Below are positions 42,282 to 51,971 of a DNA stretch of 58,175 bases, piece after piece. How positions within the stretch are numbered: the first letter of the stretch is position 1; the number at the start of each line of letters is the position of its first letter. The translations under genes and the position numbers were made by a program. This stretch comes from Sedimentisphaerales bacterium (GTDB lineage Bacteria > Planctomycetota > Phycisphaerae > Sedimentisphaerales > UBA12454). The notes beneath the pieces were generated by a model, which was not told where the DNA came from, did no database searches, and saw only the letters and a list, made by a program, of their open reading frames with translations. The stretch lies in the NCBI GenBank assembly GCA_016930635.1, contig JAFGGI010000050.1:1-58175 (forward strand), in the 5' to 3' direction.

Positions 42282-43421
42282 ATGATATATCATCTGTTTT
42301 CATTATTGCAGGAGTTCATAACACGCTCACTGGGCTTTTATGCCTGGCAGGAGGTGGCCTTTCGCTGCATAATGGCTGCCTTGACCAGTCTTGTAATAGC
42401 CTGGGTCTCAGGTCCGAAAATTATTCGCTGGCTGATGAGAAAAAAGATAGGCGACCGTCCTGAATTTCATCATGAAACCCTCAACGAGCTTAACAAGGAA
42501 AAGGCCAATACTCCGACAATGGGAGGAATGATAATTCTTCTTTCGGTATTAGCCGGCACACTGCTTTGGGCAAAGCTCAATAATCCATTTGTCCAGAAGG
42601 CAGTTTTTCTGGTTTTGTGGTTCGGCGGGATAGGCGCCGCCGACGATTGGCTGAAACTCACCAGTAAAATTCGTCACCGCAGCCGCAACGGCCTAAAACC
42701 CTGGGAAAAACTTGCCTTCCAGTTCGGCGGGGCGGTTCTCATTGCAGTTTTTTTATATTTTGATGTCGCCAACGTCCCGGATGCCACCAGGTTCTGGGTG
42801 CCGTTCTACAAATATGGTATTCCCATTACCGGCTGGCTTTTTATAGTAATTGCGATACTTTACATCTCTGCCACCAGTAATGCGGTCAATCTTACCGATG
42901 GCATGGACGGCCTGGCAACCGGCTGTATCGCAATAGCAAGTGTAACCCTGGCTATTCTTTGTTATGTCGCATCCGAGTCAATGACCCGTACCTCAACTAT
43001 GACATGGGCTGGCTATCTTCTCTTACCGCACATACCGCAGACAGGGGAACTTAGCATATTTTTCTCAGCTATTCTCGGCGCCACACTTGGCTTCTTATGG
43101 TTCAACTGCCATCCTGCCCAGGCCTTTATGGGTGATATCGGCTCACTGCCCCTCGGTGCCGCCATGGGATACGGCGCCCTGGTTACGAGAAATGAAATAC
43201 TGCTTCTTATAATCGGCGGCGTATTTGTGGTCGAACTTTTCAGTGTAATTCTGCAGATACTTTATTTCCGCTATACCGGCGGAAAAAGGTTGTTTCGCTG
43301 TGCCCCCATTCATCATCATTTCCATCTGGCAGGCTGGTCTGAGCCGCAGGTCGTTGTAAGGTTCTGGCTCCTGGCTGCTGCCTTTGCCGCACTTGCCTTA
43401 GTTACCTTAAAGATACGCTGA
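42282..43421 (+). CDS. mraY: Phospho-N-acetylmuramoyl-pentapeptide transferase
   Basis: MraY transfers phospho-MurNAc-pentapeptide to undecaprenyl phosphate, making lipid I at the inner membrane. About ten hydrophobic segments are visible. The catalytic and uridine-binding blocks TPTMGG, GAADDWLK, NLTDGMDGLA, FMGDIGSLPLG and PIHHHFHLAGWSE are intact. The length of 379 residues is normal. In many genomes murD, ftsW and murG follow; here the cluster stops and a convergent secreted protein begins after a shared terminator. Confidence 0.97.
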   Translation: MIYHLFSLLQEFITRSLGFYAWQEVAFRCIMAALTSLVIAWVSGPKIIRWLMRKKIGDRPEFHHETLNELNKEKANTPTMGGMIILLSVLAGTLLWAKLNNPFVQKAVFLVLWFGGIGAADDWLKLTSKIRHRSRNGLKPWEKLAFQFGGAVLIAVFLYFDVANVPDATRFWVPFYKYGIPITGWLFIVIAILYISATSNAVNLTDGMDGLATGCIAIASVTLAILCYVASESMTRTSTMTWAGYLLLPHIPQTGELSIFFSAILGATLGFLWFNCHPAQAFMGDIGSLPLGAAMGYGALVTRNEILLLIIGGVFVVELFSVILQILYFRYTGGKRLFRCAPIHHHFHLAGWSEPQVVVRFWLLAAAFAALALVTLKIR

Positions 43422-43426
43422 TTATA

Positions 43427-43464
43427 TAAAAAAACCGCCGATTTGAGAATCGGCGGTTTTAAAA
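43427..43464. terminator. Bidirectional terminator between mraY and the secreted protein gene
   Basis: AAAACCGCCGATT-TGAG-AATCGGCGGTTTT is a perfect hairpin with an A-run upstream and a T-run downstream, so it can serve both converging genes. Confidence 0.9.
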
Positions 43465-43482
43465 ACATCGTAAAGATAACTG

Positions 43483-46400
43483 TTACTGCGGACAAGGTCC
43501 AACGTTCCTGAACCAGTTGGTTTTTAGTATAGCCAGATCAACGGTATCTACTCTGCCGGAAAGATTATAATCAGCACATGGATCATATCCGGGCTGAGTA
43601 TATGTTCTGAACCACGACAGTTTCAAAGCTGCCAGGTCCATAGTATCTACACGAGAAGCACTTGGGCCGCCGTAAGCACCATTGCCGAGTTTCTGAGCTT
43701 CACAGCACCAGCAAATCGGCTTGCCGAGAGTGTTCCACATATTCATCATATTGGCAGTAACTGTCAGACCGTTGTTGAATATTCTTCCAACCCACAGGCA
43801 ATTCGGATCGGGTGTAAACAGATAATCTTCTGTTTCGCCGATAGCATAACCTCCAGCAGGTCCGCAACCGCCGGAATTTACATAACCTGGGTCTGTCCAT
43901 GGTTGTCCTGAAAGTGTTATTCGCATCCACATATCTTCTGGATCGAGTGTAGGATGCCAAGGTACTAATGGAGGCGAAGTAACAGTGTTTAGACCCACGG
44001 CCAGAGAACCTGCAGGATACATATCATTCTGGACTGCCCATTCCGGTGCAGATGTGCCCGCACAATCGGCAGTGTCATCCCAGTCGCCATCTCTATCCCA
44101 GTCGCACCAGACATTTACATAAAGGTCAACATTCGGATTGACCACATTTATCTGATAGTCAATTGTAGTCTGCGGATAGCATTTCGGCAGATGCAGAGGT
44201 ATATTCGGTACGCCGTCATCAGCGCCATCCAGGTCAGATGTATCACTTGCAGGGATGATGTTGTTTGTCGGATCCTGGTCAGGCCCGATATCAGCCTCAT
44301 TTTCGAGTGTTACATTATTGCCCAGCCAGGCTACGAGTGTCGGCTGCAGGTGAATCGGTCCGAAAGGCGGAGAACCTACAACAAATACCGTGGGGAAGTT
44401 CGCACCAATTCCGGGATATGCTGTCATCGGACTTATCACAGAACTGTTGGTGCTGTCAGGTGCATCGCCAAGATCACTTACCGGCTCATTAGGACTGCAC
44501 GGTATATTACCGTCGATGATAAAGGCAAGGTCGATGGAATTCGGATGAAGCTCGTGTCCATCCGGATATATCAACTCGTCCCATGGACCAGGATGCGGTT
44601 CTATCCCGTTACCCCAGACAGCGTCATCGTTCCAGTGATCGATGGAGCTCTTCCAGCCGAATGTCGCATCAGCAGTAGCACCGGTTGGATGTGCCTGGAC
44701 ATCAAGCCAGTAAATTATCGGATCAGTATCCGTTCCCTGCTGACAATAAGCATCAGCTTCGGGAATACGGAAGACATATTTCCAGCAGACAGTATCACCC
44801 GGGAAAATATATTCATAGGTTTCAGGATTATACCAGCCTTCCTCGATATTGTCCTTTTCTATAGAAACCTCTGCCGGGTTAATGTCCATAAACCATAAGG
44901 TTTCACCGGGCATGCTATAGCCGGTTGAACTCTGGCTGGCAGGAATGTCCGAATGGAGACTCAATGTAAATGTTACATTGTTTGCATCTCCATCCGGCAG
45001 TATATCATCTTTCCATGAACCCCAGATAGTGATGTCTGTTATCAGGGTTGTTTCACTGCAGTTGAAATCATCTGCCAGTATCAATGGATCTGATGCGAAG
45101 ACATCCACACCATTAGTGGTCAAATCAGGTCTTTGCAGCCATTTTACATCCGGCTCATTGGGTTCATTAGGTTCCTCGCCTGTAGTTATTATTCTGAATG
45201 CAAGGTCTATTGAATCAGGACTATTCGGATGTCCTACCGGATATGTAAGCTCGTACCATGGACCGGTATAAGGTTCTGAACCGGTTCCCCATACCGCATC
45301 ATCGTTCCAGTGCTTGTATGAAGTCTTCCAGCCGAAGTTGGCCATAGTGTCAAATGGTTGAGCCTGAACATCAAGCCAGTACACTATAGGGGCGTTTGGC
45401 TCGCCTTTTTGTATGAAGGCCTCATTTGGGTCGATCGTAAAAGTATATTTCCAGCAGACGGTATCTGCCTGGTAGATATAATGAGGCTCCGGTATGCCCG
45501 GATCCATCCAGCCTTCCTCGATATATTCAGCCTGTTTCTCAGCCGTAAAATCACCCTGGCCGAAATCCTTCATCCAGAGCATCTCGCCCGGCTTGCTGTA
45601 ATCGTCCGGATTTTGAGGGTCATCTGCCGGGATGTCTTTATGAATACTCAGCGTAAATGATATTGCTGTTGGGTCTCCTTCGAAAGGCAGCTGGTCATTT
45701 ATCCATGAACCCCAAACAGTTATTTCGGTAATTGCTCCCCGGTCTGTGCAGTTGAAATCATCAGCAAGGATGTATGGATTAACAGCATTTACATCGATGC
45801 CATGATGTGTTCTTAGATCGGGCGGCTGCATCCATTTGACTATCCTGGTTGTTGCCTGTGAGTATTTTACCGTTGCGAAATCATAACTGTAATTTGTAGC
45901 TTCGCCGGTCACATAAATATTATCCTTATCATAAACGGCAATAGCCTGTCCGTGATCGAAGCTGTTTCCTGTCCCGTTATACCGCATGACCCATTGCTGG
46001 GTGCCGGAATTGTCGTACATAATCGTAGCAAAATCCCACTGACTCATTGAATGGTCGCTTTCACCGGTTACATAAACGTTAGGAGGTGAATTCGTATCAA
46101 TTGCTATCCCATGAGCCTTGTCATCATCGTTGTCACCGTCATAAGTATTTGCCCATTGCTGCACACCGGTAGTATTGTACATAATAGTAAGATAATCATC
46201 GTTGCTTCCATTATTTGCACTTCCTGCAACATAGGCATTACCGCTACTGTCAACGACAATAGCTTCGCCGCTGCTGGAAACTCCGAGATATGATCTTGCC
46301 CAGAGTTGTGTTCCAAATGCATTGTCATATTTGACAGTCGTGCATGTGCCGCTTGAATTTCCTGTAACATAGGCATCGCCGCTGCTGTCGACTGCGATAT

Positions 46401-47130
46401 CCCATGCGGTGCCGCTGCCGTAATATTGATACCATAGTTCGGTTGCTAAGTCAGCAGTGCATTTAATGGTCATGTATTGTGCCCCGTTTGTGCCGGTTGC
46501 ATAGACATGACCTGAACCGCTTAATGCGATTCCGTAACCGCCACCCCCACCATAAGTTCTTGTAAACAGTTGTGCACCTGCAGAACTATATCTGATCATA
46601 ATGAGATTTCCACCGCTTCGGCCGGTTACGTAAACATCGCCGGTAAGACTGTTAACAGCGATATCATGTCCTTCATCGTAGCCGTTTGCTCCGCCGTTGT
46701 AGGTAGCGGCCCATTGAAATGTGCCGTCTGTGAGATATTTAAGTGTAAGAATATCTTCGTTGTTTAGGCCGTTATCTGTATAGCCTGTTACATAAACATT
46801 ACCTGATGCATCAACAGCTATAGCATTTCCAATATCACCGAAGTTACTTCCTGGATTGTAATTGTAATTTCTTACCCATTGCTGAACACCTGCCGAGTTG
46901 TACTTTACTGTCGTAACACACCAGCCGTCTGAACCACTGTAGCCTGTTACATAGATATTGCCTGCTGAATCAACGGCAATATCCTCCGAGTAATCAGAGG
47001 TGCCTCCTCCGATGTTGTACGTTGCTACCCATTCCTGGGTGACAGCAAATGTTATCTGACCAAAGACTGCTAAAACGATCATCGCAGAAAACCAGCGCAG
47101 AAAACAAGATTTTAAATTTGGTACTTTCAT
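43483..47130 (-). CDS. Large secreted modular protein: SBBP-type repeats, duplicated domain, GEVED-like domain, dockerin-like tail
   Basis: The 1215-residue protein has a signal peptide (about residues 1-30). Residues about 35-425 carry seven to eight SBBP-type repeats with SAGNIYVTGYS-like cores and W-YN strands, predicting a beta-propeller. Two copies of a domain of about 220 residues follow (about 430-650 and 660-870), each with KW-QPDL, GWK-H-WNDDAVWG and LDVQA. A GEVED-like region (GYAIGETEDYLF, near 1095) and a dockerin-like tail with two DTxDLAxLKxxWF helices end the protein. It is probably displayed on the cell surface or part of a matrix. AGGAGG precedes the start. Confidence 0.87.
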   Translation of the reverse strand: MKVPNLKSCFLRWFSAMIVLAVFGQITFAVTQEWVATYNIGGGTSDYSEDIAVDSAGNIYVTGYSGSDGWCVTTVKYNSAGVQQWVRNYNYNPGSNFGDIGNAIAVDASGNVYVTGYTDNGLNNEDILTLKYLTDGTFQWAATYNGGANGYDEGHDIAVNSLTGDVYVTGRSGGNLIMIRYSSAGAQLFTRTYGGGGGYGIALSGSGHVYATGTNGAQYMTIKCTADLATELWYQYYGSGTAWDIAVDSSGDAYVTGNSSGTCTTVKYDNAFGTQLWARSYLGVSSSGEAIVVDSSGNAYVAGSANNGSNDDYLTIMYNTTGVQQWANTYDGDNDDDKAHGIAIDTNSPPNVYVTGESDHSMSQWDFATIMYDNSGTQQWVMRYNGTGNSFDHGQAIAVYDKDNIYVTGEATNYSYDFATVKYSQATTRIVKWMQPPDLRTHHGIDVNAVNPYILADDFNCTDRGAITEITVWGSWINDQLPFEGDPTAISFTLSIHKDIPADDPQNPDDYSKPGEMLWMKDFGQGDFTAEKQAEYIEEGWMDPGIPEPHYIYQADTVCWKYTFTIDPNEAFIQKGEPNAPIVYWLDVQAQPFDTMANFGWKTSYKHWNDDAVWGTGSEPYTGPWYELTYPVGHPNSPDSIDLAFRIITTGEEPNEPNEPDVKWLQRPDLTTNGVDVFASDPLILADDFNCSETTLITDITIWGSWKDDILPDGDANNVTFTLSLHSDIPASQSSTGYSMPGETLWFMDINPAEVSIEKDNIEEGWYNPETYEYIFPGDTVCWKYVFRIPEADAYCQQGTDTDPIIYWLDVQAHPTGATADATFGWKSSIDHWNDDAVWGNGIEPHPGPWDELIYPDGHELHPNSIDLAFIIDGNIPCSPNEPVSDLGDAPDSTNSSVISPMTAYPGIGANFPTVFVVGSPPFGPIHLQPTLVAWLGNNVTLENEADIGPDQDPTNNIIPASDTSDLDGADDGVPNIPLHLPKCYPQTTIDYQINVVNPNVDLYVNVWCDWDRDGDWDDTADCAGTSAPEWAVQNDMYPAGSLAVGLNTVTSPPLVPWHPTLDPEDMWMRITLSGQPWTDPGYVNSGGCGPAGGYAIGETEDYLFTPDPNCLWVGRIFNNGLTVTANMMNMWNTLGKPICWCCEAQKLGNGAYGGPSASRVDTMDLAALKLSWFRTYTQPGYDPCADYNLSGRVDTVDLAILKTNWFRNVGPCPQ

Positions 47131-47237
47131 TTTTTTTGCCTCCTAATTCTCCAATTAAATTTCCTCAAATGCCCAAAGAGCACACGTTATTTATAAAGGA
47201 ACTCTCACTGAGGCTCCTCATTTGCCGTACAGCAAAA

Positions 47238-47266
47238 ATTATATTGCTGTTTTATACTTATGTCAA
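47238..47266 (-). promoter_or_regulatory. Consensus sigma-70 promoter for the 1215-residue secreted protein
   Basis: On the minus strand TTGACA (47266-47261) and TATAAT (47243-47238) are exact consensus hexamers spaced by 17 bases. The transcript would have a leader of about 100 bases. The rest of the 307-base gap (47131-47437) holds this leader and the enolase terminator. Confidence 0.85.
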
Positions 47267-47383
47267 GTTGCAAATAGGTTTGCAGAGCAAAATCGCGATT
47301 ATTATAGGCCTTTCAAGGAAAAATGCTTTGCCTATCTTTACAATAGTGGACAAAATATGATTTGATATTTTAGGTCTGCTCAC

Positions 47384-47416
47384 AAAAAAACCGGCCGATT
47401 AACTCAGCCGGTTTTG
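47384..47416 (-). terminator. Terminator of the enolase gene
   Basis: On the minus strand ACCGGC pairs with GCCGGT and is followed by a run of seven T. It lies about 20 bases after the eno stop codon. Confidence 0.85.
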
Positions 47417-47437
47417 TGTGTCACTTTTTATTCATTT

Positions 47438-48733
<1,296 letters not shown>

Positions 48734-48790
48734 TTACTGAAATTCATCTCTTTATACCTCGCCACTGCGGCAAGGATATTTAGGCCGAAA

Positions 48791-48819
48791 AGCATAACTG
48801 CAATACCCCCTTAAGTCAA
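48791..48819 (-). promoter_or_regulatory. Sigma-70-type promoter for eno
   Basis: On the minus strand TTGACT (48819-48814) and TATGCT (48796-48791) are 17 bases apart, giving a leader of about 65 bases. Confidence 0.65.
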
Positions 48820-48836
48820 GGATTAAACTTTAGATA

Positions 48837-48860
48837 GGGTATAGGGGGTAGGGTTTAGGG
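48837..48860 (+). other. G-quadruplex-type G-rich tract upstream of eno
   Basis: Four runs of three or more G with short spacers (GGGTATAGGGGGTAGGG, then TTTAGGG) match the canonical G4 pattern. The tract lies 18 bases upstream of the eno -35 box on the opposite strand. Confidence 0.6.
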
Positions 48861-48886
48861 TATAGGAACGAAAAACAGAGAAAATA

Positions 48887-48997
48887 TTTAGCCCCCGGTT
48901 TTACCGGAGGTTTATAAAATCGTTTAGCCCCGCCATCTTGTATGGCGGGGTTTTCGTCATTGCGAGCTTGCCCCTTAGGGGCGCAGCGCGGCAATCT
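48887..48997. repeat. Hairpin-repeat cluster in inverted orientation
   Basis: Two CCCC/GGGG palindromes in reverse orientation (48887-48910, preceded by TTTAG; 48923-48950, TTTAG then CCCCGCCAT/ATGGCGGGG) are followed by a second-class hairpin (GTCATTGCGAG...GGCAATCTCG, 48956-48999). The reverse complement repeats the order seen at 3.3 kb. Confidence 0.85.
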
Positions 48998-49000
48998 CGT

Positions 49001-49165
49001 TTAACCTTCCTCATTCTTCTTTCGATTTCCTCTTTTGATGATTTTGACAAGAAATATTCCAATAAGCACCCCGGCTATTAAGGCAGCAACTCCCCAGCCC
49101 ATACCGTATGCCTGACCGACCATTATCCCGACTATAACGCCTGTAAGTATAAATATAAATTCCAT
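49001..49165 (-). CDS. Small membrane protein (54 residues), unknown function
   Basis: I found this small open frame by reading the gap between eno and psd. It starts at an ATG (49165) and encodes 54 residues: a hydrophobic Gly-rich segment (GVIVGIMVGQAYG, then AALIAGVLIGIFLV) forming one or two membrane helices, and a strongly charged tail (KIIKRGNRKKNEEG). The reading is clean and the composition is protein-like, with GxxxG spacing that favours helix packing. The ribosome binding site is weak. Its stop codon abuts a repeat hairpin. It is not assigned to any known family. Confidence 0.55.
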   Translation of the reverse strand: MEFIFILTGVIVGIMVGQAYGMGWGVAALIAGVLIGIFLVKIIKRGNRKKNEEG

Positions 49166-49248
49166 AAGTTTCTCTACTTAATGTTTTTGTTAATCTATAT
49201 AAAACATCGCTATTAGTCTAAAATCAAGGCAAATTTCGTTTTAAAAAA

Positions 49249-49278
49249 ACCGTGAAATCAGCGTAATCTGCGGTTAAA
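49249..49278. repeat. Intergenic phrase in the psd leader
   Basis: The stretch has CGTGAAATCAGCGTAATCTG followed by CGGTTAAAA, with an internal echo of CAGCGTAATCTGCGG. It supplies the leader of psd. Confidence 0.45.
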
Positions 49279-49286
49279 ATAAATCT

Positions 49287-49991
49287 ATGAAGATTCCTAT
49301 AACAAAATACGGTTTGCCACAGGTTGTTATTTACCCCGGCCTGTGCATTGTTGCGATGATAATACTCGATTTCTTTTATGTCCTTGCCTTGCCTGGTGCA
49401 AAAGCGATTGCTGTGGTTCTCTGGATAATGGAAGCCATCTTAGTAATTATTATATTGTGGATTTTGTCCTTTTTTCGCGATCCTGACAGAAAAGTCCCGG
49501 CAGGGGACCATTTACTCGTCTCGCCTGCCGACGGTAAAATCACCGATATAGAAGAGGTTGACGAGCCGGACTTCATCGGCGGCAAGGCAAAACGCATCGG
49601 CATATTCCTGAGTATTTTTGATGTCCATATCAATCGCACACCCTGTGCGGTAAAATTTGAGAAAATCACTTATCATAAGGGCCGTTTTACCAATGCTATG
49701 CATCCCGAAAGCGGCAGAGTCAACGAATCTAATGATATAGCAATGACCCGTCTGGCAGAGCCGAAAGATAAGCTTTTAGTTCGCCAGATAAGCGGGGCAA
49801 TAGCCCGCAGGATCGTTTGCGATGCAAAAGAGGGTCAGGAATTTGCTGGCGGGGCGGTTTTCGGTATGATAAAATTCGGCTCAAGAACGGAGCTTTACCT
49901 GCCCGCACAAAGTAATGCGAGAATAATCGTCAAGATTGGCGACAAGGTAAAAGCGGGACTTACAATACTTGCAGAATATGACCGAACTTAA
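49287..49991 (+). CDS. psd: Phosphatidylserine decarboxylase (short, PSD-B/archaeal type)
   Basis: The enzyme makes phosphatidylethanolamine from phosphatidylserine. It is a self-cleaving proenzyme with a pyruvoyl group; the likely cleavage site is G198-S199 in KFGSRTEL. Other blocks are FFRDPDRKVP, VSPADGKI and FLSIFDVHINRTP with the conserved His. Two hydrophobic segments lie at the N-terminus. The length of 234 residues matches the short bacterial/archaeal form. It overlaps pssA by 14 bases, coupling both steps of phosphatidylethanolamine synthesis. Confidence 0.94.
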   Translation: MKIPITKYGLPQVVIYPGLCIVAMIILDFFYVLALPGAKAIAVVLWIMEAILVIIILWILSFFRDPDRKVPAGDHLLVSPADGKITDIEEVDEPDFIGGKAKRIGIFLSIFDVHINRTPCAVKFEKITYHKGRFTNAMHPESGRVNESNDIAMTRLAEPKDKLLVRQISGAIARRIVCDAKEGQEFAGGAVFGMIKFGSRTELYLPAQSNARIIVKIGDKVKAGLTILAEYDRT

Positions 49992-50910
49992 TGAAAATCA
50001 CGAAAATGGTCAAGGCGGACTCTTACAGGCCGTTCGTAAGCGAAGGCTGAAATATATCAGCATCCTGCCTTCCATTGTAACGCTTATGAACGGAATTTGT
50101 GGTTTTGCCGCGGTAGTTTTTGCTGCCCATGCCGGCAGGGCGGACATTGTCAGTGCGGATATTTATGGAAAACCCTTCCCTTATTTTACCGCTGCCTGTT
50201 ATATGATTTTCCTGGCAATGCTTGCTGACATGCTCGACGGCCGAATCGCGCGAATAAGCAAAAGCACCTCCAGCTTCGGCGGCCAGCTCGACAGCATGTG
50301 CGATGTGGTAAGTTTCGGTATGGCGCCGGCATTTCTAATGCTGAAGTTTATGGAAGGAAAAATAAATTTCAATCCCGCCTTTAACGTTTTTGTATATCGT
50401 TTCTTCTGGCTTGCAGGTGCTATATATCTGGGCTGTGCGGCTATCCGGCTGGCAAGATTCAATGTTGAAAATGAAGAAGATGAATCAAGCCACAACAGCT
50501 TCCTCGGTCTGCCGTCTCCTGCTGCCGCTGCCGTTGTTGCAAGTTTTATAATACTTCATCAGTACCTGATAAGGCCCGATGGCGCACAAACTTTATTGAG
50601 TGTCGCTGTCAGCCGTACTATAACGGTAACGTTACCTTTTATTACCGTCGGCCTTGCTGTTTTAATGATCAGCAGGATTCGCTATCCGCACCTCGTAAAT
50701 ATCTATCTCCGCGGCCAAAAACCTTTTTCGTCTTTCCTGTGGACGATAGCTGCTATCTATCTTATCATTTACAGTTTCGAGATCGCATCAGCGATAATCT
50801 TCTTCGCTTTTGCTTCCAGCGGTGTTGTAAAATGGCTCTACGGCCGCCGTCTTGCCCATAAAAATGCTGTCGAAGAATCCGAATCACCGCCGGTTGCCAT
50901 CTCACAATAA
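49978..50910 (+). CDS. pssA: CDP-diacylglycerol-serine O-phosphatidyltransferase
   Basis: PssA makes phosphatidylserine from CDP-diacylglycerol and serine in the membrane. The CDP-alcohol phosphotransferase motif is intact (DGRIAR, then GGQLDSMCD), and about seven hydrophobic helices follow. I chose the ATG at 49978; a TTG at 49969 would add three residues. The 310-residue length is slightly long owing to the C-terminal helices. Its product is the substrate of the psd product encoded just upstream. Confidence 0.94.
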   Translation: MTELNENHENGQGGLLQAVRKRRLKYISILPSIVTLMNGICGFAAVVFAAHAGRADIVSADIYGKPFPYFTAACYMIFLAMLADMLDGRIARISKSTSSFGGQLDSMCDVVSFGMAPAFLMLKFMEGKINFNPAFNVFVYRFFWLAGAIYLGCAAIRLARFNVENEEDESSHNSFLGLPSPAAAAVVASFIILHQYLIRPDGAQTLLSVAVSRTITVTLPFITVGLAVLMISRIRYPHLVNIYLRGQKPFSSFLWTIAAIYLIIYSFEIASAIIFFAFASSGVVKWLYGRRLAHKNAVEESESPPVAISQ

Positions 50911-50924
50911 GAAAGGAGTACAAC

Positions 50925-51767
50925 TTGAAACAGAGCAAAAGACATGTATCCCGTGAAGTAGGTCTTGAAATCGGTCATCTTCTCGGCAAAGGCCTGTTCA
51001 GACTTGACCATTTGCATTATGGCCTGTGGAAAAAGGGCCTCGAGCCTGATGTTCTCAATCTTCATATCGCCCAGGAAGAATACTGCAAGTTTATTATTGC
51101 CCATATTCCTGCCGAGGTGAAGTCGATTATTGACGTCGGCTGCGGTGCCGGAGCATTTTCAAAAAAACTGGTTGATTTGGGTTATAACGTTGACTGTGTC
51201 TGTCCTACTGAGTACCAGAACAAGATCGTCGAAGAGCTTCTCGGCGATTCGAGCGAAGTTTTCAAGTGTAAATTCGAGGATGTCCAGACAGACAAGAAAT
51301 ATGACATGGTAATGTTCTGTGAAAGTTTTCAGTATATAAAGCTTGAATATGTAATTGATAAGGCTGTCTCTTTAGTCAAGCCGGGCGGATATATGCTTAT
51401 CTGTGATTTCTTCAAAAAGTATTCCCCGGACTTATGCTGCGTAAGAGGAGGGCACAAACTCGATAAATTTGAAGCAACCCTTGAAACATCTCCTTTTGAG
51501 ATAATTGAAGACGTTGATATTACCGAGCAGACCGCTCCGAATATAGATATCCTGAATCATATCACACAGGATGTGATGTTTCCCGTTATAGGTGCTGTTG
51601 AGAAATTAGTTCATAGCCGGCACCCATTGGTTTTGAAACTTATCAAATGGAAGTACCGTAAGAAGATTGCCAAGGCCGAACAGAAATATCTCCACAGCAA
51701 CCGAACAGGCGAAGACTTTGCCTATTACAAAACCTATCGGTTATTCCTCTGCCGCAGGACGAAATAG
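50925..51767 (+). CDS. Class I SAM-dependent methyltransferase
   Basis: The protein contains a SAM-binding Rossmann fold with motif I DVGCGAGAF (about residues 67-75), an acidic residue at the end of the second strand, and a later VSLVKPGGYMLICDFF (motif near 145). The N-terminal 60 residues and the basic C-terminus are less conserved. The start is TTG at 50925, supported by AAGGAG at 50913-50918. It follows pssA directly and may modify a lipid, for example an ethanolamine head group, but the substrate cannot be read from sequence. Confidence 0.82.
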   Translation: MKQSKRHVSREVGLEIGHLLGKGLFRLDHLHYGLWKKGLEPDVLNLHIAQEEYCKFIIAHIPAEVKSIIDVGCGAGAFSKKLVDLGYNVDCVCPTEYQNKIVEELLGDSSEVFKCKFEDVQTDKKYDMVMFCESFQYIKLEYVIDKAVSLVKPGGYMLICDFFKKYSPDLCCVRGGHKLDKFEATLETSPFEIIEDVDITEQTAPNIDILNHITQDVMFPVIGAVEKLVHSRHPLVLKLIKWKYRKKIAKAEQKYLHSNRTGEDFAYYKTYRLFLCRRTK

Positions 51768-51971
51768 AGGGTTTTTAAAATCCTTTATTTCCCCTCAAAA
51801 ATCGGCCATAGCTCCTATAAAATCGCCGCCAGGACGGTAAATTCTTGATTTTTAAGGGTGATTCCAGTACAATAAGGAAGATTGCATCATAGAGGTTTAT
51901 TCATTTTTTAGATGGGTATTTAAAGAGATAATGCTTGTGCGAATTACGCAAAATTAAAGGAGGTACCAATT

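Noticed and set aside
43700-46376. Frames on both strands within the 1215-residue secreted protein
   Set aside because: They mirror the repeated domains of the real gene and have no start signals.
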